Origin: Quadrisphaera sp. DSM 44207
Lineage (GTDB): Bacteria > Actinomycetota > Actinomycetes > Actinomycetales > Quadrisphaeraceae
DNA: 64,000 nucleotides
Assembly (NCBI RefSeq): GCF_900101335.1
Contig: NZ_FNKA01000001.1
Span: forward strand, 124,001-188,000
Direction: 5' to 3'
Positions 25,041 to 32,268 of this stretch are shown here, piece after piece. Positions within the stretch are counted from its first letter, which is position 1. Every line of letters starts with the position of its first letter. Under the pieces are notes generated by a model. That model saw only the letters and a program-made list of their open reading frames with translations, was not told the origin of the DNA and did not search any database. Both the position numbers and the translations under genes were made by a program.

Positions 25041-25867
25041 CGGTGTCCCTTCGAGACGGCGAGCGGGAGGAGCGGGCGGTCGCGGCCGTCGTCGTCGGTG
25101 CGGGGCACCTGGTCGGCCTTCGAGCCGGGGTAGCGGGTGGTCAGCAGGCCGCGGCAGAAGTGGGCGTTGCCGTCGACGGAGACGCGCACCGACCGGGCCC
25201 GGCGCAGCCACAGGGCGGCGTGCTCGCGGTCGGGGCGCCGTCCGTCGTGCTCGACCAGCACCGGGGCGTCGGGGCCGACGGGCAGGCCGAGGGCGGCGCG
25301 GCGACGCAGCAGCCCCTCGGTGGTCGCCTCCGCGGCCGGCAGGTCGCCGAGGGTGAGCCCGTGGACGTCCTCGAGCGTCGGGTCGGCGCGCAGCAGGGCC
25401 GTGACGGCCCGGTCGACCGCCGCGAGGTGCGCCTTGCGGCGGAAGGTCGCGCGCAGCTCGTCGAGGGAGTCCTCGGCCTCGGACCCGAAGGTGCCGCGGT
25501 AGCCGACCCCGGCGGCGAGCCCGCGGTTGATCAGGTCCGAGTCGTGGTGGTCGTCGAGCTCGACGACCACGCGCTCGACGCCGGGGACGGCGGCCACCGC
25601 CTCCTGGGCGTCGGAGGCCATCAGCCAGGCGAAGTTGGGCGAGCAGAAGGACGTCGGCAGGCGCAGGTGCACCTCGACGGCGGCTCCGGAGCCGGCCGCT
25701 GAGCCGGCCTCGAGCACGGCGACGGAGCGGACGAAGCCCACGTCGGTGATCGGCTCGTCGAGCTCGGGGTCGACCACGGTGGCGAGCGCGGCGCGGACCT
25801 CGGCGTGCAGGTGCTCGCGGACGTCGGCGCGGACGTCGGCGCCGCGCCCGGTCAGGACGGCGGTCAT
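25037..25867 (-). CDS. DUF59 (MIP18/PaaD-like) metal-sulfur cluster protein
   Basis: A 276-aa protein with an N-terminal DUF59 domain (AALATVVDPELDEPITDVGFV, then LRLPTSFCSPNFAWLMASD with a conserved Cys) and a C-terminal region I cannot name. DUF59 proteins help assemble Fe-S or other metal centres. In mim/prm loci this gene type is needed with the monooxygenase or its partners. It lies between the amidohydrolase (9 bp gap) and the ADH (4-bp overlap), one transcript. ATG at 25867. Confidence 0.88.
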   Translation of the reverse strand: MTAVLTGRGADVRADVREHLHAEVRAALATVVDPELDEPITDVGFVRSVAVLEAGSAAGSGAAVEVHLRLPTSFCSPNFAWLMASDAQEAVAAVPGVERVVVELDDHHDSDLINRGLAAGVGYRGTFGSEAEDSLDELRATFRRKAHLAAVDRAVTALLRADPTLEDVHGLTLGDLPAAEATTEGLLRRRAALGLPVGPDAPVLVEHDGRRPDREHAALWLRRARSVRVSVDGNAHFCRGLLTTRYPGSKADQVPRTDDDGRDRPLLPLAVSKGHR

Positions 25868-25876
25868 CGGCGCGCC

Positions 25877-26920
25877 TCAGACCGTCGCGAGGTCGGCGGC
25901 GCCGGGCTGGCGCGGGCCCGTGGCGGTCTCGTCCGCGTCGGGCAGCTGCAGCTCGGCCGGGACCGGCAGGTCGTACAGCTTCGCGGCGTTCAGGCTCAGC
26001 ACCTTCTTCTTCACCGCGGTGGACAGCGGGGCGTACTCGGCCATGTCCTCGGGGATCTGGAAGTCGACGAACCGCTCGACCAGCCACTTCGGCGTCCACA
26101 GCGCGTAGTCGCTGGAGAAGAGGATCCGGTCCTCGCCCAGCCAGTAGACGAGCTCGCCGATGATCTGCGCGAAGTAGCGCGGCCGGGTGTGGATGAACGG
26201 CATCGCCACGGCCAGGCCCGCGTGCACGTTGGGCTCCTGCGTGGCGATCCAGCAGAAGTCCTCCAGCCGCGGCAGGCCGCAGTGCTCGACGACGAAGGTC
26301 AGGTCCGTGAAGTCGGTGGCCGCGTGGTCGACGTCGGCGACGTCGAAGGCGTCGCGGTCCAGCGGGCGGATCGTCGGGCCCTTGTGGACGTGGATGTTCT
26401 TGATGCCGAGCTCGCGGCAGGCCTCGAAGTAGCGGTAGGCCATCGGGTCGGTGAGCTTCCACCCGCGGGAGTCCCCGTGCCAGTCGGCGGTGTAGAGCTT
26501 CACGCCCTTCAGCCCGAAGCGCTCGGCGTCGCGGCGCAGCCGCTCCAGACCCTCCTCCCCGTCGCGGGGGTCCCAGTAGTGGTTGTACGTCAGCTCGTCG
26601 GGGTGGGCCTGGGCGAGCGCGAACGCCTCCTCGGTCTGGCCGAAGCCCGAGCGGTAGAACTCCGCGAGCCGGGCCGGCTGGAAGATCGCGTGGTCGACGA
26701 TGCCGTCGGCGAACACGTCGCGCAGCAGCCGCTCGCCGCCCTGGTAGAGGTAGTCCTCGTACGTCCACACCTCGGCCTCGGGGCTGAGGTTGCGGTGGTA
26801 GTCGTAGAAGCAGTCGATGAACTGCTTCCCGTGGATGCTGCGCTGGTTCTCCGGTCGCGCGTCCCACAGCGCGATGTGGGCGTCCACGACGTAGTAGCTC
26901 TCGCCGTCCTTGGTGTACAT
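25877..26920 (-). CDS. Amidohydrolase-family protein
   Basis: A 347-aa TIM-barrel amidohydrolase (amidohydrolase_2 type). Visible motifs: VVDAHIALWDA, where the usual HxH is reduced to a single His; LKGVKLYTADW with a Lys; NIHVHKG; VVEHCG; and the terminal FSSDYALW Asp. The HxH change may alter metal binding and is shared, as far as I recall, by the homologues in propane-monooxygenase clusters. ATG at 26920 lies 199 bp from the divergent activator gene. It is first in the amidohydrolase-DUF59-ADH operon. Substrate unknown. Confidence 0.88.
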   Translation of the reverse strand: MYTKDGESYYVVDAHIALWDARPENQRSIHGKQFIDCFYDYHRNLSPEAEVWTYEDYLYQGGERLLRDVFADGIVDHAIFQPARLAEFYRSGFGQTEEAFALAQAHPDELTYNHYWDPRDGEEGLERLRRDAERFGLKGVKLYTADWHGDSRGWKLTDPMAYRYFEACRELGIKNIHVHKGPTIRPLDRDAFDVADVDHAATDFTDLTFVVEHCGLPRLEDFCWIATQEPNVHAGLAVAMPFIHTRPRYFAQIIGELVYWLGEDRILFSSDYALWTPKWLVERFVDFQIPEDMAEYAPLSTAVKKKVLSLNAAKLYDLPVPAELQLPDADETATGPRQPGAADLATV

Positions 26921-27007
26921 CCCGGCCTCCGTCGGCTGGTGGGGTGGCGGTTCCGCTCCTGGCCGGGAACGCTAACCAGGCCCTCGCCGGCGGCACAGGC
27001 GCTCGCT

Positions 27008-27022
27008 GTCTCACTCTGAGAC
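27008..27022. promoter_or_regulatory. Candidate operator GTCTCA-N3-TGAGAC
   Basis: A perfect 6+6 inverted repeat with a 3-bp spacer lies in the 199-bp divergent region, 88 bp from the amidohydrolase start and about 98 bp from the activator start. It is a likely binding site for the adjacent Fis-type activator. Assignment is by position and symmetry only. Confidence 0.55.
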
Positions 27023-27119
27023 GCCGCTCGCGTACGCTCGGCGGGTCGCACGTCGCCGCAGACGTGCGTGCCGTCGCCACGGCGGGCGCGTGGCAGCGCC
27101 TCGGCCGAGGAGGTGTCGA

Positions 27120-28607
27120 GTGGACCCGCGCCGGGAGGACCCGCGCCGCGAGGACCCGGGCGCGCCGCGGCAGGCTCTGCGCGCCGGCCGCTCCGCGGCG
27201 CTGCGGCTGCGGGCGTCGTGGCACCGCAGCCAGGACTACGGCCTGACGCCGGACGGGATGGCGCCCGCGTTCACCGGGTCCCTGGACACCGGGTCGCTGC
27301 TGTACGAGTGCGCGCACCGGGTGCTGGCCGACCTGCAGTCGACCATCGCCGGCGAGCCGGTCAGCCTCCTGGTGGCCGACTCCGACGGGCTGGTCCTCGC
27401 CCGGCTGGGCGAGGACCGCGGCATCCGGCGGTCGCTGGACTCGGTGCACCTCGCGCCCGGCTTCTACTACACCGAGCGCAACGCCGGCACCAACGGCCTC
27501 GGGCTGTCCCTGGCCGACCGAGCGCCCTCCCTGGTGCGCGCGGCCGAGCACTACTGCACCGCGCTGCGCGGCTACACCTGCGCGGCGGCCCCCGTGCTGG
27601 ACCCGGTCAGCGGTGACCTGGCGGGCAGCATCAACCTCACCACGTGGTCGGAGTCCTCCTCCGAGCTCCTCCTCGGCCTGGCGCAGACGGCGGCGAGCGC
27701 CACCAGCGCGCTCATGCTCGCCCGCTCCGGCGGGCGGACGCTGCGCCCGGCGCCCCGCGGGGAGGTCGTGCGCGTCCTCGCCGGGCGCCCGGCCGGCGAG
27801 GACGGCGATCCCTGCACCTCGCCTCGGTGGCGCGCCGCGGTGGCCGACGCCGCCGCCGCCGCCGGGCAGGTGCTCGCGGTCGTCGGCGAGCCGGGAGCGG
27901 GCAGGTCCACGCTCGCCGCCTCCGCCGCCCGGCGCGCCGCGCCGCGCCAGCGGCTCCTGCACGCGCGCACCCCCGCGACCGGCGGCGTCGCCGCCTGGCT
28001 GGACCTGTGGATCCCCGAGCTGCACGACGCCGGCACCTGCGTCGTCGTCTCCGGGCTGCAGCACCTGCCGGCGTGGGCGGCCGGGGAGCTGGCGCAGGTG
28101 CTGACCGGCGTGCGCCGCACCGGCCGGCCCCAGCCGTTCGTGCTCGCCGCCTCCGACTACGCGGCGCTGCCCGCGCCGCTCGCCCGCCTCGTCGACGCCG
28201 TCGTCGAGGCACCGCCGCTGCGGCACCGGACCGAGGACGTCCTGCCGCTCGCGGGGTGGTTCGCCCGCCAGGAGCGCCACCGCGCGATCCCGGTGACCCC
28301 GCGCGCCGCCCGCGCCCTGACCGCGTGCTCGTGGCCGGGCAACGTCGCGCAGCTGCGCCGCGTGGTGCGCGACGCCGTCGCCCGCGCCGACGTCGTCGAC
28401 GTCCAGCACCTGGCGCCCGAGGTCCTCGACGGCGGCACCCGCCCCCTCAGCCGGCTGGAGCGGCTGGAGCGGGACGAGATCGTGCGCTGCCTGACGGAGC
28501 CCTCCACCACGATCACGCGCGTCGCCGAGGAGCTCGGCATCGGGCGCGCGACCCTGTACCGCAAGATCGCCCAGTACAAGATCGCGGTGCCGCCCCGGTC
28601 GACCTGA
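27120..28607 (+). CDS. GAF/AAA/Fis-type transcriptional activator (MimR/AcoR-like)
   Basis: A 495-aa regulator. The N-terminal GAF-type sensor covers about 65-200 (SLLVADSDGLVLARLGEDR, ERNAGTNGLG). A degenerate AAA+ domain follows with GEPGAGRST in place of a canonical Walker A and no GAFTGA loop, so sigma-54 activation is unlikely. A C-terminal Fis-type HTH is clear (TRVAEELGIGRATLYRKI). This layout matches actinobacterial activators of alcohol and propane-oxidation genes. GTG at 27120 has AGGAGG at 27108-27113. Divergent from the amidohydrolase operon, which is its probable target via the inverted repeat at 27008-27022. Confidence 0.9.
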   Translation: MDPRREDPRREDPGAPRQALRAGRSAALRLRASWHRSQDYGLTPDGMAPAFTGSLDTGSLLYECAHRVLADLQSTIAGEPVSLLVADSDGLVLARLGEDRGIRRSLDSVHLAPGFYYTERNAGTNGLGLSLADRAPSLVRAAEHYCTALRGYTCAAAPVLDPVSGDLAGSINLTTWSESSSELLLGLAQTAASATSALMLARSGGRTLRPAPRGEVVRVLAGRPAGEDGDPCTSPRWRAAVADAAAAAGQVLAVVGEPGAGRSTLAASAARRAAPRQRLLHARTPATGGVAAWLDLWIPELHDAGTCVVVSGLQHLPAWAAGELAQVLTGVRRTGRPQPFVLAASDYAALPAPLARLVDAVVEAPPLRHRTEDVLPLAGWFARQERHRAIPVTPRAARALTACSWPGNVAQLRRVVRDAVARADVVDVQHLAPEVLDGGTRPLSRLERLERDEIVRCLTEPSTTITRVAEELGIGRATLYRKIAQYKIAVPPRST

Positions 28608-28614
28608 CGACGGG

Positions 28615-29463
28615 TCAGCTGCCGGTGTCGGCGCTGGCGTCGAAGTCGGTGCTGGCGCTGAGCTCGCGCCACGCCTCCAGCTCGGCGCGCTGCGCGTCGA
28701 GGACGCCGGTCAACGCCGTCAGCGCGTCGGTGCCCAGCAGGAGCAGCGACGGCGGCTGCGGGGAGGCCACCGCGGTGATGATGGCCTGCGCCGCCTTGGC
28801 GGGGTCCCCCGGCTGGGTGCCGTGGACGGTGTCGTTCTCCTTGCGCCGCGGGCCCGCGGTCTGCGCGTAGTCGGCGATCGGCCGGGGCGAGCGGGGCAGG
28901 GAGCGGCCGGCGAAGTCGGTGCGGAACCCGCCGGGCTCGACCACCACGACGGCGATCCCCAGCGGCGCCAGCTCCGCGCGCAGCGAGCCCGACAGGCCCT
29001 CCAGCGCCGCCTTGCTCGCGGCGTAGTAGCCCGAGCCGGGCGGGCAGATCCGCGCGCCGATGGAGGAGATGTTGACGATCGCCCCGCTGCGCCGCTCCCG
29101 CATGCCCGGCAGCACGGCCTTGGTCAGCGCGACCGCGCCGAAGAAGTTCGTCGCGAACAGCCGCTGGACGTCGGCGTCCTCGCCCTCCTCCACGGCGGCG
29201 CGGTAGCCGTACCCGGCGTTGTTGACCAGGACGTCGACGCCGCCGAAGCGCTCCTGCGCCGAGCGCACCGCCGCGCTCACCTGCGCCGGGTCGGTCACGT
29301 CGAGGGCCACGGGCAGGGCCGTGTCGGGGTGCGCCTGCGCGAGGTCGGCCACCGCCGCGGCGTCGCGGGCGGTGACGACCGCGCGCTCGCCGCGGGCGAG
29401 GACGGCCTCGGCCAGGGAGCGGCCGAGGCCGGTGGAGCAGCCGGTGATGAGCCAGGTCGACAT
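28615..29463 (-). CDS. Short-chain dehydrogenase/reductase
   Basis: A 282-aa classical SDR. Cofactor motif TGCSTGLGRSLA (TGxxxGxG), NNAGYGY, catalytic Ser in NISSIGA and YAASK (YxxxK). The acidic DVTDPAQ and Arg (VTARD) suggest NADP preference. ATG at 29463 follows AAGGA with good spacing. Substrate unknown. The stop is 7 bp from the convergent activator stop. Confidence 0.92.
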   Translation of the reverse strand: MSTWLITGCSTGLGRSLAEAVLARGERAVVTARDAAAVADLAQAHPDTALPVALDVTDPAQVSAAVRSAQERFGGVDVLVNNAGYGYRAAVEEGEDADVQRLFATNFFGAVALTKAVLPGMRERRSGAIVNISSIGARICPPGSGYYAASKAALEGLSGSLRAELAPLGIAVVVVEPGGFRTDFAGRSLPRSPRPIADYAQTAGPRRKENDTVHGTQPGDPAKAAQAIITAVASPQPPSLLLLGTDALTALTGVLDAQRAELEAWRELSASTDFDASADTGS

Positions 29464-29637
29464 GTCGTCCTTCCCTGCCCCCAGCGGGGCGTGTCGTGGT
29501 CCAGCGGTGCGGTACCCCGTCCGCCCGCTCCTGCCACCCGCTCCTGCCACCCGGTCGGCGCCGGCCGTGCCGTCGAGGACGCGTTGCCCCCGCAGACCCG
29601 GTGTGGGACGTTGAGGACGAGCCCGGGAGGAGGGCTC

Positions 29638-29679
29638 CCGGACGAGGGGTGCCGTACCCGGTGCGCGACGAGACGGCCC
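29638..29679 (+). promoter_or_regulatory. Guanidine-III (ykkC-III) riboswitch
   Basis: The segment reads CCGGACGAGGGGTGCCGTAC, then CCGGTGCGCGACGAGACGGC. It closely follows the ykkC-III consensus as I recall it, with P1 CCGG/CCGG, the two conserved GACGAG-type strands, and a pseudoknot GCCGT (29651-29655) with ACGGC (29673-29677). The Shine-Dalgarno GGAGAGG starts at 29680, directly after the pseudoknot, so guanidinium binding can control translation of the exporter gene 12 bp later. Confidence 0.92.
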
Positions 29680-29691
29680 GGAGAGGTCGTC

Positions 29692-30006
29692 GTGTCCTGG
29701 TTCGTCCTGGTGGTCTCCGGCGTGCTGGAGGCGGTGTGGGCCACCGCCCTGGACAGGTCCGCCGGGTTCAGCCGCCTCGGTGCGACGGCGGTGTTCCTCT
29801 CCGCCCTGGTCCTGAGCATGGCGGGGCTGGCGTACGCGATGCGCGAGCTGCCCGTGGGCACCGCCTACGCGGTGTGGGTGGGGATCGGCGCGGTGCTCAC
29901 CATCGGGTACGCGATCGCCACGGGGCAGGAGCCGGTGTCGGCGCTGAAGGTCCTCTTCCTCGTCATGATCGTCGGCGGTGTGGTCGGGCTCAAGCTCGTC
30001 CACTGA
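29692..30006 (+). CDS. gdx: SMR-family guanidinium exporter (Gdx/SugE)
   Basis: A 104-aa four-helix small multidrug resistance protein. The essential Glu lies in VVSGVLEAVWATAL, and the Gdx-type pattern WFVLVVSGVLEAVWA and LPVGTAYAVWVGIGAVLT is present. Gdx members exchange guanidinium for protons as dual-topology dimers. GTG at 29692 follows GGAGAGG with 5-nt spacing and yields the typical SMR N-terminus; the frame is open upstream but covers the riboswitch. Control by the guanidine-III riboswitch supports Gdx over a drug-exporting Qac function. Confidence 0.93.
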   Translation: MSWFVLVVSGVLEAVWATALDRSAGFSRLGATAVFLSALVLSMAGLAYAMRELPVGTAYAVWVGIGAVLTIGYAIATGQEPVSALKVLFLVMIVGGVVGLKLVH

Positions 30007-30047
30007 GAGCGGGCCCGGCTCGCTGTGCTCCGTGGCACACTCGAGGG

Positions 30048-30293
30048 GTGAGCCCTCGCGCAGTGCCCGGCCGACGCGTCCTCCCGACGAGCCCGTTCAA
30101 GGCTCCCGCGGTGGAGCAGGTGGTCTACGCCGTCGGCGACTGGGTCACCAGCGACCGCCACGGCCTGGGCCGGGTGATCAGCGTCGAGGCCGCGCACGAC
30201 GACGTCCCGGCCAGGGTGCTGGTGGACTACCGCGGCGGCAACGTGCGCTGGCTGACCAGCCCGGGCACCACCCTGACCGGGCTGGCCGACTGA
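30048..30293 (+). CDS. Small Tudor/CarD-like beta-barrel protein
   Basis: An 81-aa protein. The C-terminal 55 residues follow the pattern VYAVGDWVTSDRHGLGRVIS, VLVDYRGGNVRWL and TLTGL, like CarD N-terminal or UvrD C-terminal Tudor-like domains that bind RNA polymerase. The first 20 residues are basic and probably disordered. GTG at 30048 has GAGGG directly upstream; GTG at 30111 would give just the barrel. It lies 41 bp after gdx. Confidence 0.7.
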   Translation: MSPRAVPGRRVLPTSPFKAPAVEQVVYAVGDWVTSDRHGLGRVISVEAAHDDVPARVLVDYRGGNVRWLTSPGTTLTGLAD

Positions 30294-30336
30294 GCAGGCT
30301 CCTGCTGGCTGAGCCGACCGAGCAGGCCCTCGCGGC

Positions 30337-31065
30337 TCAGGCGTAGCGGGCGACGAAGTTCGCCAGCACCCGCCCCGGCTCGGTGACCACCGCGGGCGTC
30401 AGGCGCCCGACGAGCTCCTCGACCTGGCTCGGCGGGAAGTAGCCGGCGTGCTGGTAGACGCGCACCCGCGTGAGGATGCCGGGCACGTCGAGCTCGGGGT
30501 GGAACTGCGTGGCGTACACGTTGCGGCCCACCCGGAACATCTGCACCGGGCAGGCCGGTGACGTCGCCAGCAGCACGGCGCTGCGCGGCAGCACCCGGCA
30601 CGCCTCCTTGTGCCCGACGAAGGCGTCGAAGACCTCCGGCACGCCGTCCAGCAGCGGGTCGGCGCGCCCCTCGGGGGTCAGCCGGATCGCGGTGCAGGAG
30701 ATCGGCTCGGCGTAGGTGGTGTCGATGACGCCGCCCTGGTGCACGCCCAGGGTCCCGATGCCGTAGCAGGCCCCCAGGAAGGGCAGGTCGCGGGCGACGA
30801 CCTCGTCGAGCACCCGCGACAGCTCGGCCTCGACCCGGCGCTGCACCGCGGACTTCGTCTCCGGCGGGTCGCTGGAGTTGAACGGGCCGCCCCCGACGAT
30901 GACGCCCGCGTAGTCGTCGAGGTCGAGGTCGGGCAGCGGGGCCGCCTCCATGCGGATGCGGCGCAGCTCGTGCTCGGCGAGGCCGGTGGCCCTCAGGATC
31001 GCGGCGTGCTCCTCGTCCGCGGCGACGTCCTCGGCCCGCGAGGCCAGCAGCAGGAACGGCCTCAC
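30337..31065 (-). CDS. Class I glutamine amidotransferase-like protein
   Basis: A 242-aa GMP-synthase-like glutamine amidotransferase. It shows the catalytic Cys in FLGACYGIG, the His-Glu pair in YATQFHPELD, and the oxyanion GGGPFNSSD. It has no fused synthetase, so it may hydrolyse a gamma-glutamyl compound or act with an unlinked partner. GTG at 31065. No operon partner is clear. Confidence 0.88.
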   Translation of the reverse strand: MRPFLLLASRAEDVAADEEHAAILRATGLAEHELRRIRMEAAPLPDLDLDDYAGVIVGGGPFNSSDPPETKSAVQRRVEAELSRVLDEVVARDLPFLGACYGIGTLGVHQGGVIDTTYAEPISCTAIRLTPEGRADPLLDGVPEVFDAFVGHKEACRVLPRSAVLLATSPACPVQMFRVGRNVYATQFHPELDVPGILTRVRVYQHAGYFPPSQVEELVGRLTPAVVTEPGRVLANFVARYA

Positions 31066-31116
31066 CCGGCCGATGCTACGTCGAGCGGCCGCGACGGCGT
31101 GCGCCCGGGCAGCGGC

Positions 31117-31344
31117 TCAGCCCCCGTCGGTCAGCGCGAGGTCGACGCCCACGGCGAGCACCGCGAGGAGCGCCAGCAGCAGCAGCACGAGCCCCAGCGG
31201 GTGCCGCCGGTGCTCCTGCACCCGCGAGCGCAGCCGGTGCCCTCGCGCGGGGAGCGCGATGCCCGCGGCACCCGCGGCACCTCGGACGGCGGGCACCGGG
31301 CCGCCGCTGCGGGCCGCGGTCGGGTCGGGCTGGTCCTCGGGCAC
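31117..31344 (-). CDS. Small membrane protein, hypothetical
   Basis: A 75-aa frame. The first 45 residues are Arg/Pro-rich and probably cytoplasmic. Residues about 50-68 (LGLVLLLLALLAVLAVGV) form one transmembrane helix. GTG at 31344; GGAGGG lies too far upstream (about 16 nt) to be a strong SD. Plausible small gene, no homologue recognised. Confidence 0.45.
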   Translation of the reverse strand: MPEDQPDPTAARSGGPVPAVRGAAGAAGIALPARGHRLRSRVQEHRRHPLGLVLLLLALLAVLAVGVDLALTDGG

Positions 31345-31448
31345 CGCGGCAGGATGGGACCCTCCGGCCGGCCGCCGCTACGGGCGCGGGGCCGGTGCCC
31401 GCCGTCCGGGCGCCCCGGACCACCCGGACGGAGGCACAGCCTTCCAGG

Positions 31449-32264
31449 GTGGACGTCCTGGCGCGCAACAACGTGCGGCTGACCGGCCGCCGCGGCGGCG
31501 CGCCGGTGGTCTTCGCGCACGGGTTCGGCTGCGACCAGGGCGTGTGGCGCGCGGTCGCCCCGGCGTTCGAGGACGAGCACCGCGTCGTCCTGCTCGACCT
31601 CGTCGGCGCGGGAGGCTCGGACCTGTCCGCGTACGACCCCGGCCGCCACGGCCGCCTGGAGGGGTACGCCGAGGACGTCCTGGAGGTCCTCGACGCCCTC
31701 GACCTCGGCCCGGTCGTCTTCGTCGGGCACTCCGTCAGCGCCATGATCGGGGTGCTGGCCTCCGCCGTCCGCCCGGAGCGGTTCTCCTCGCTCGTGCTGC
31801 TGTGCCCCAGCCCCTGCTACGTCGACGACGACGGCTACCGCGGCGGCTTCGCGCAGGCCGAGATCGACGAGCTGCTGCAGACGCTGGACGACACCTACCT
31901 CGGCTGGTCCGCGCACATCGCCCCGGTGATCATGGGCCATCCGGAGCGGCCCGAGCTGGCCGGGGAGCTGACGAGCAGCTTCTGCCGCACCGACCCCGCG
32001 ATCGCCCGGCGCTTCGCGCGCACCACCTTCCTCTCCGACAACCGCGCCGACCTGGAGCGCGTGCGCACCCCCTCCCTGGTGCTGCAGTGCCGCGAGGACG
32101 TCATCGCTCCTCCGGAGGTCGGGCGCTACGTCCACGAGCACCTGGCCGGCAGCGAGCTGGTGGTCCTCGACGCCACCGGGCACTGCCCCAACCTCAGCGC
32201 TCCCGAGCAGGTCGTCGCCACCGTCCGCCGGTACCTGGGCGAGCGGGCGCACCGGGCCGGGTGA
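31449..32264 (+). CDS. RsbQ-like alpha/beta hydrolase
   Basis: A 271-aa alpha/beta hydrolase of the RsbQ type. It has oxyanion HGFGCDQ, nucleophile elbow GHSVSAM, Asp in CREDVIAP and His in ATGHCPNLSAP. RsbQ-specific patterns are VFAHGFGCDQGVWR, VGAGGSDLSAYD, YLGWS and TFLSDNR. In Bacillus RsbQ works with the PAS-phosphatase RsbP in energy-stress signalling. The next gene starts 5 bp later and is a PAS-PP2C protein, matching that pair. GTG at 31449 begins DVLARNNVRL, the family start; weak SD. Confidence 0.92.
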   Translation: MDVLARNNVRLTGRRGGAPVVFAHGFGCDQGVWRAVAPAFEDEHRVVLLDLVGAGGSDLSAYDPGRHGRLEGYAEDVLEVLDALDLGPVVFVGHSVSAMIGVLASAVRPERFSSLVLLCPSPCYVDDDGYRGGFAQAEIDELLQTLDDTYLGWSAHIAPVIMGHPERPELAGELTSSFCRTDPAIARRFARTTFLSDNRADLERVRTPSLVLQCREDVIAPPEVGRYVHEHLAGSELVVLDATGHCPNLSAPEQVVATVRRYLGERAHRAG

Positions 32265-32268
32265 GCCC

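Noticed and set aside
24015-28409. A 1,464-codon minus-strand frame joining ADH to sequence upstream of the activator
   Set aside because: It runs antisense through the activator and out of frame through DUF59 and the amidohydrolase. Only the last 341 codons (ADH) have homology and a proper start.
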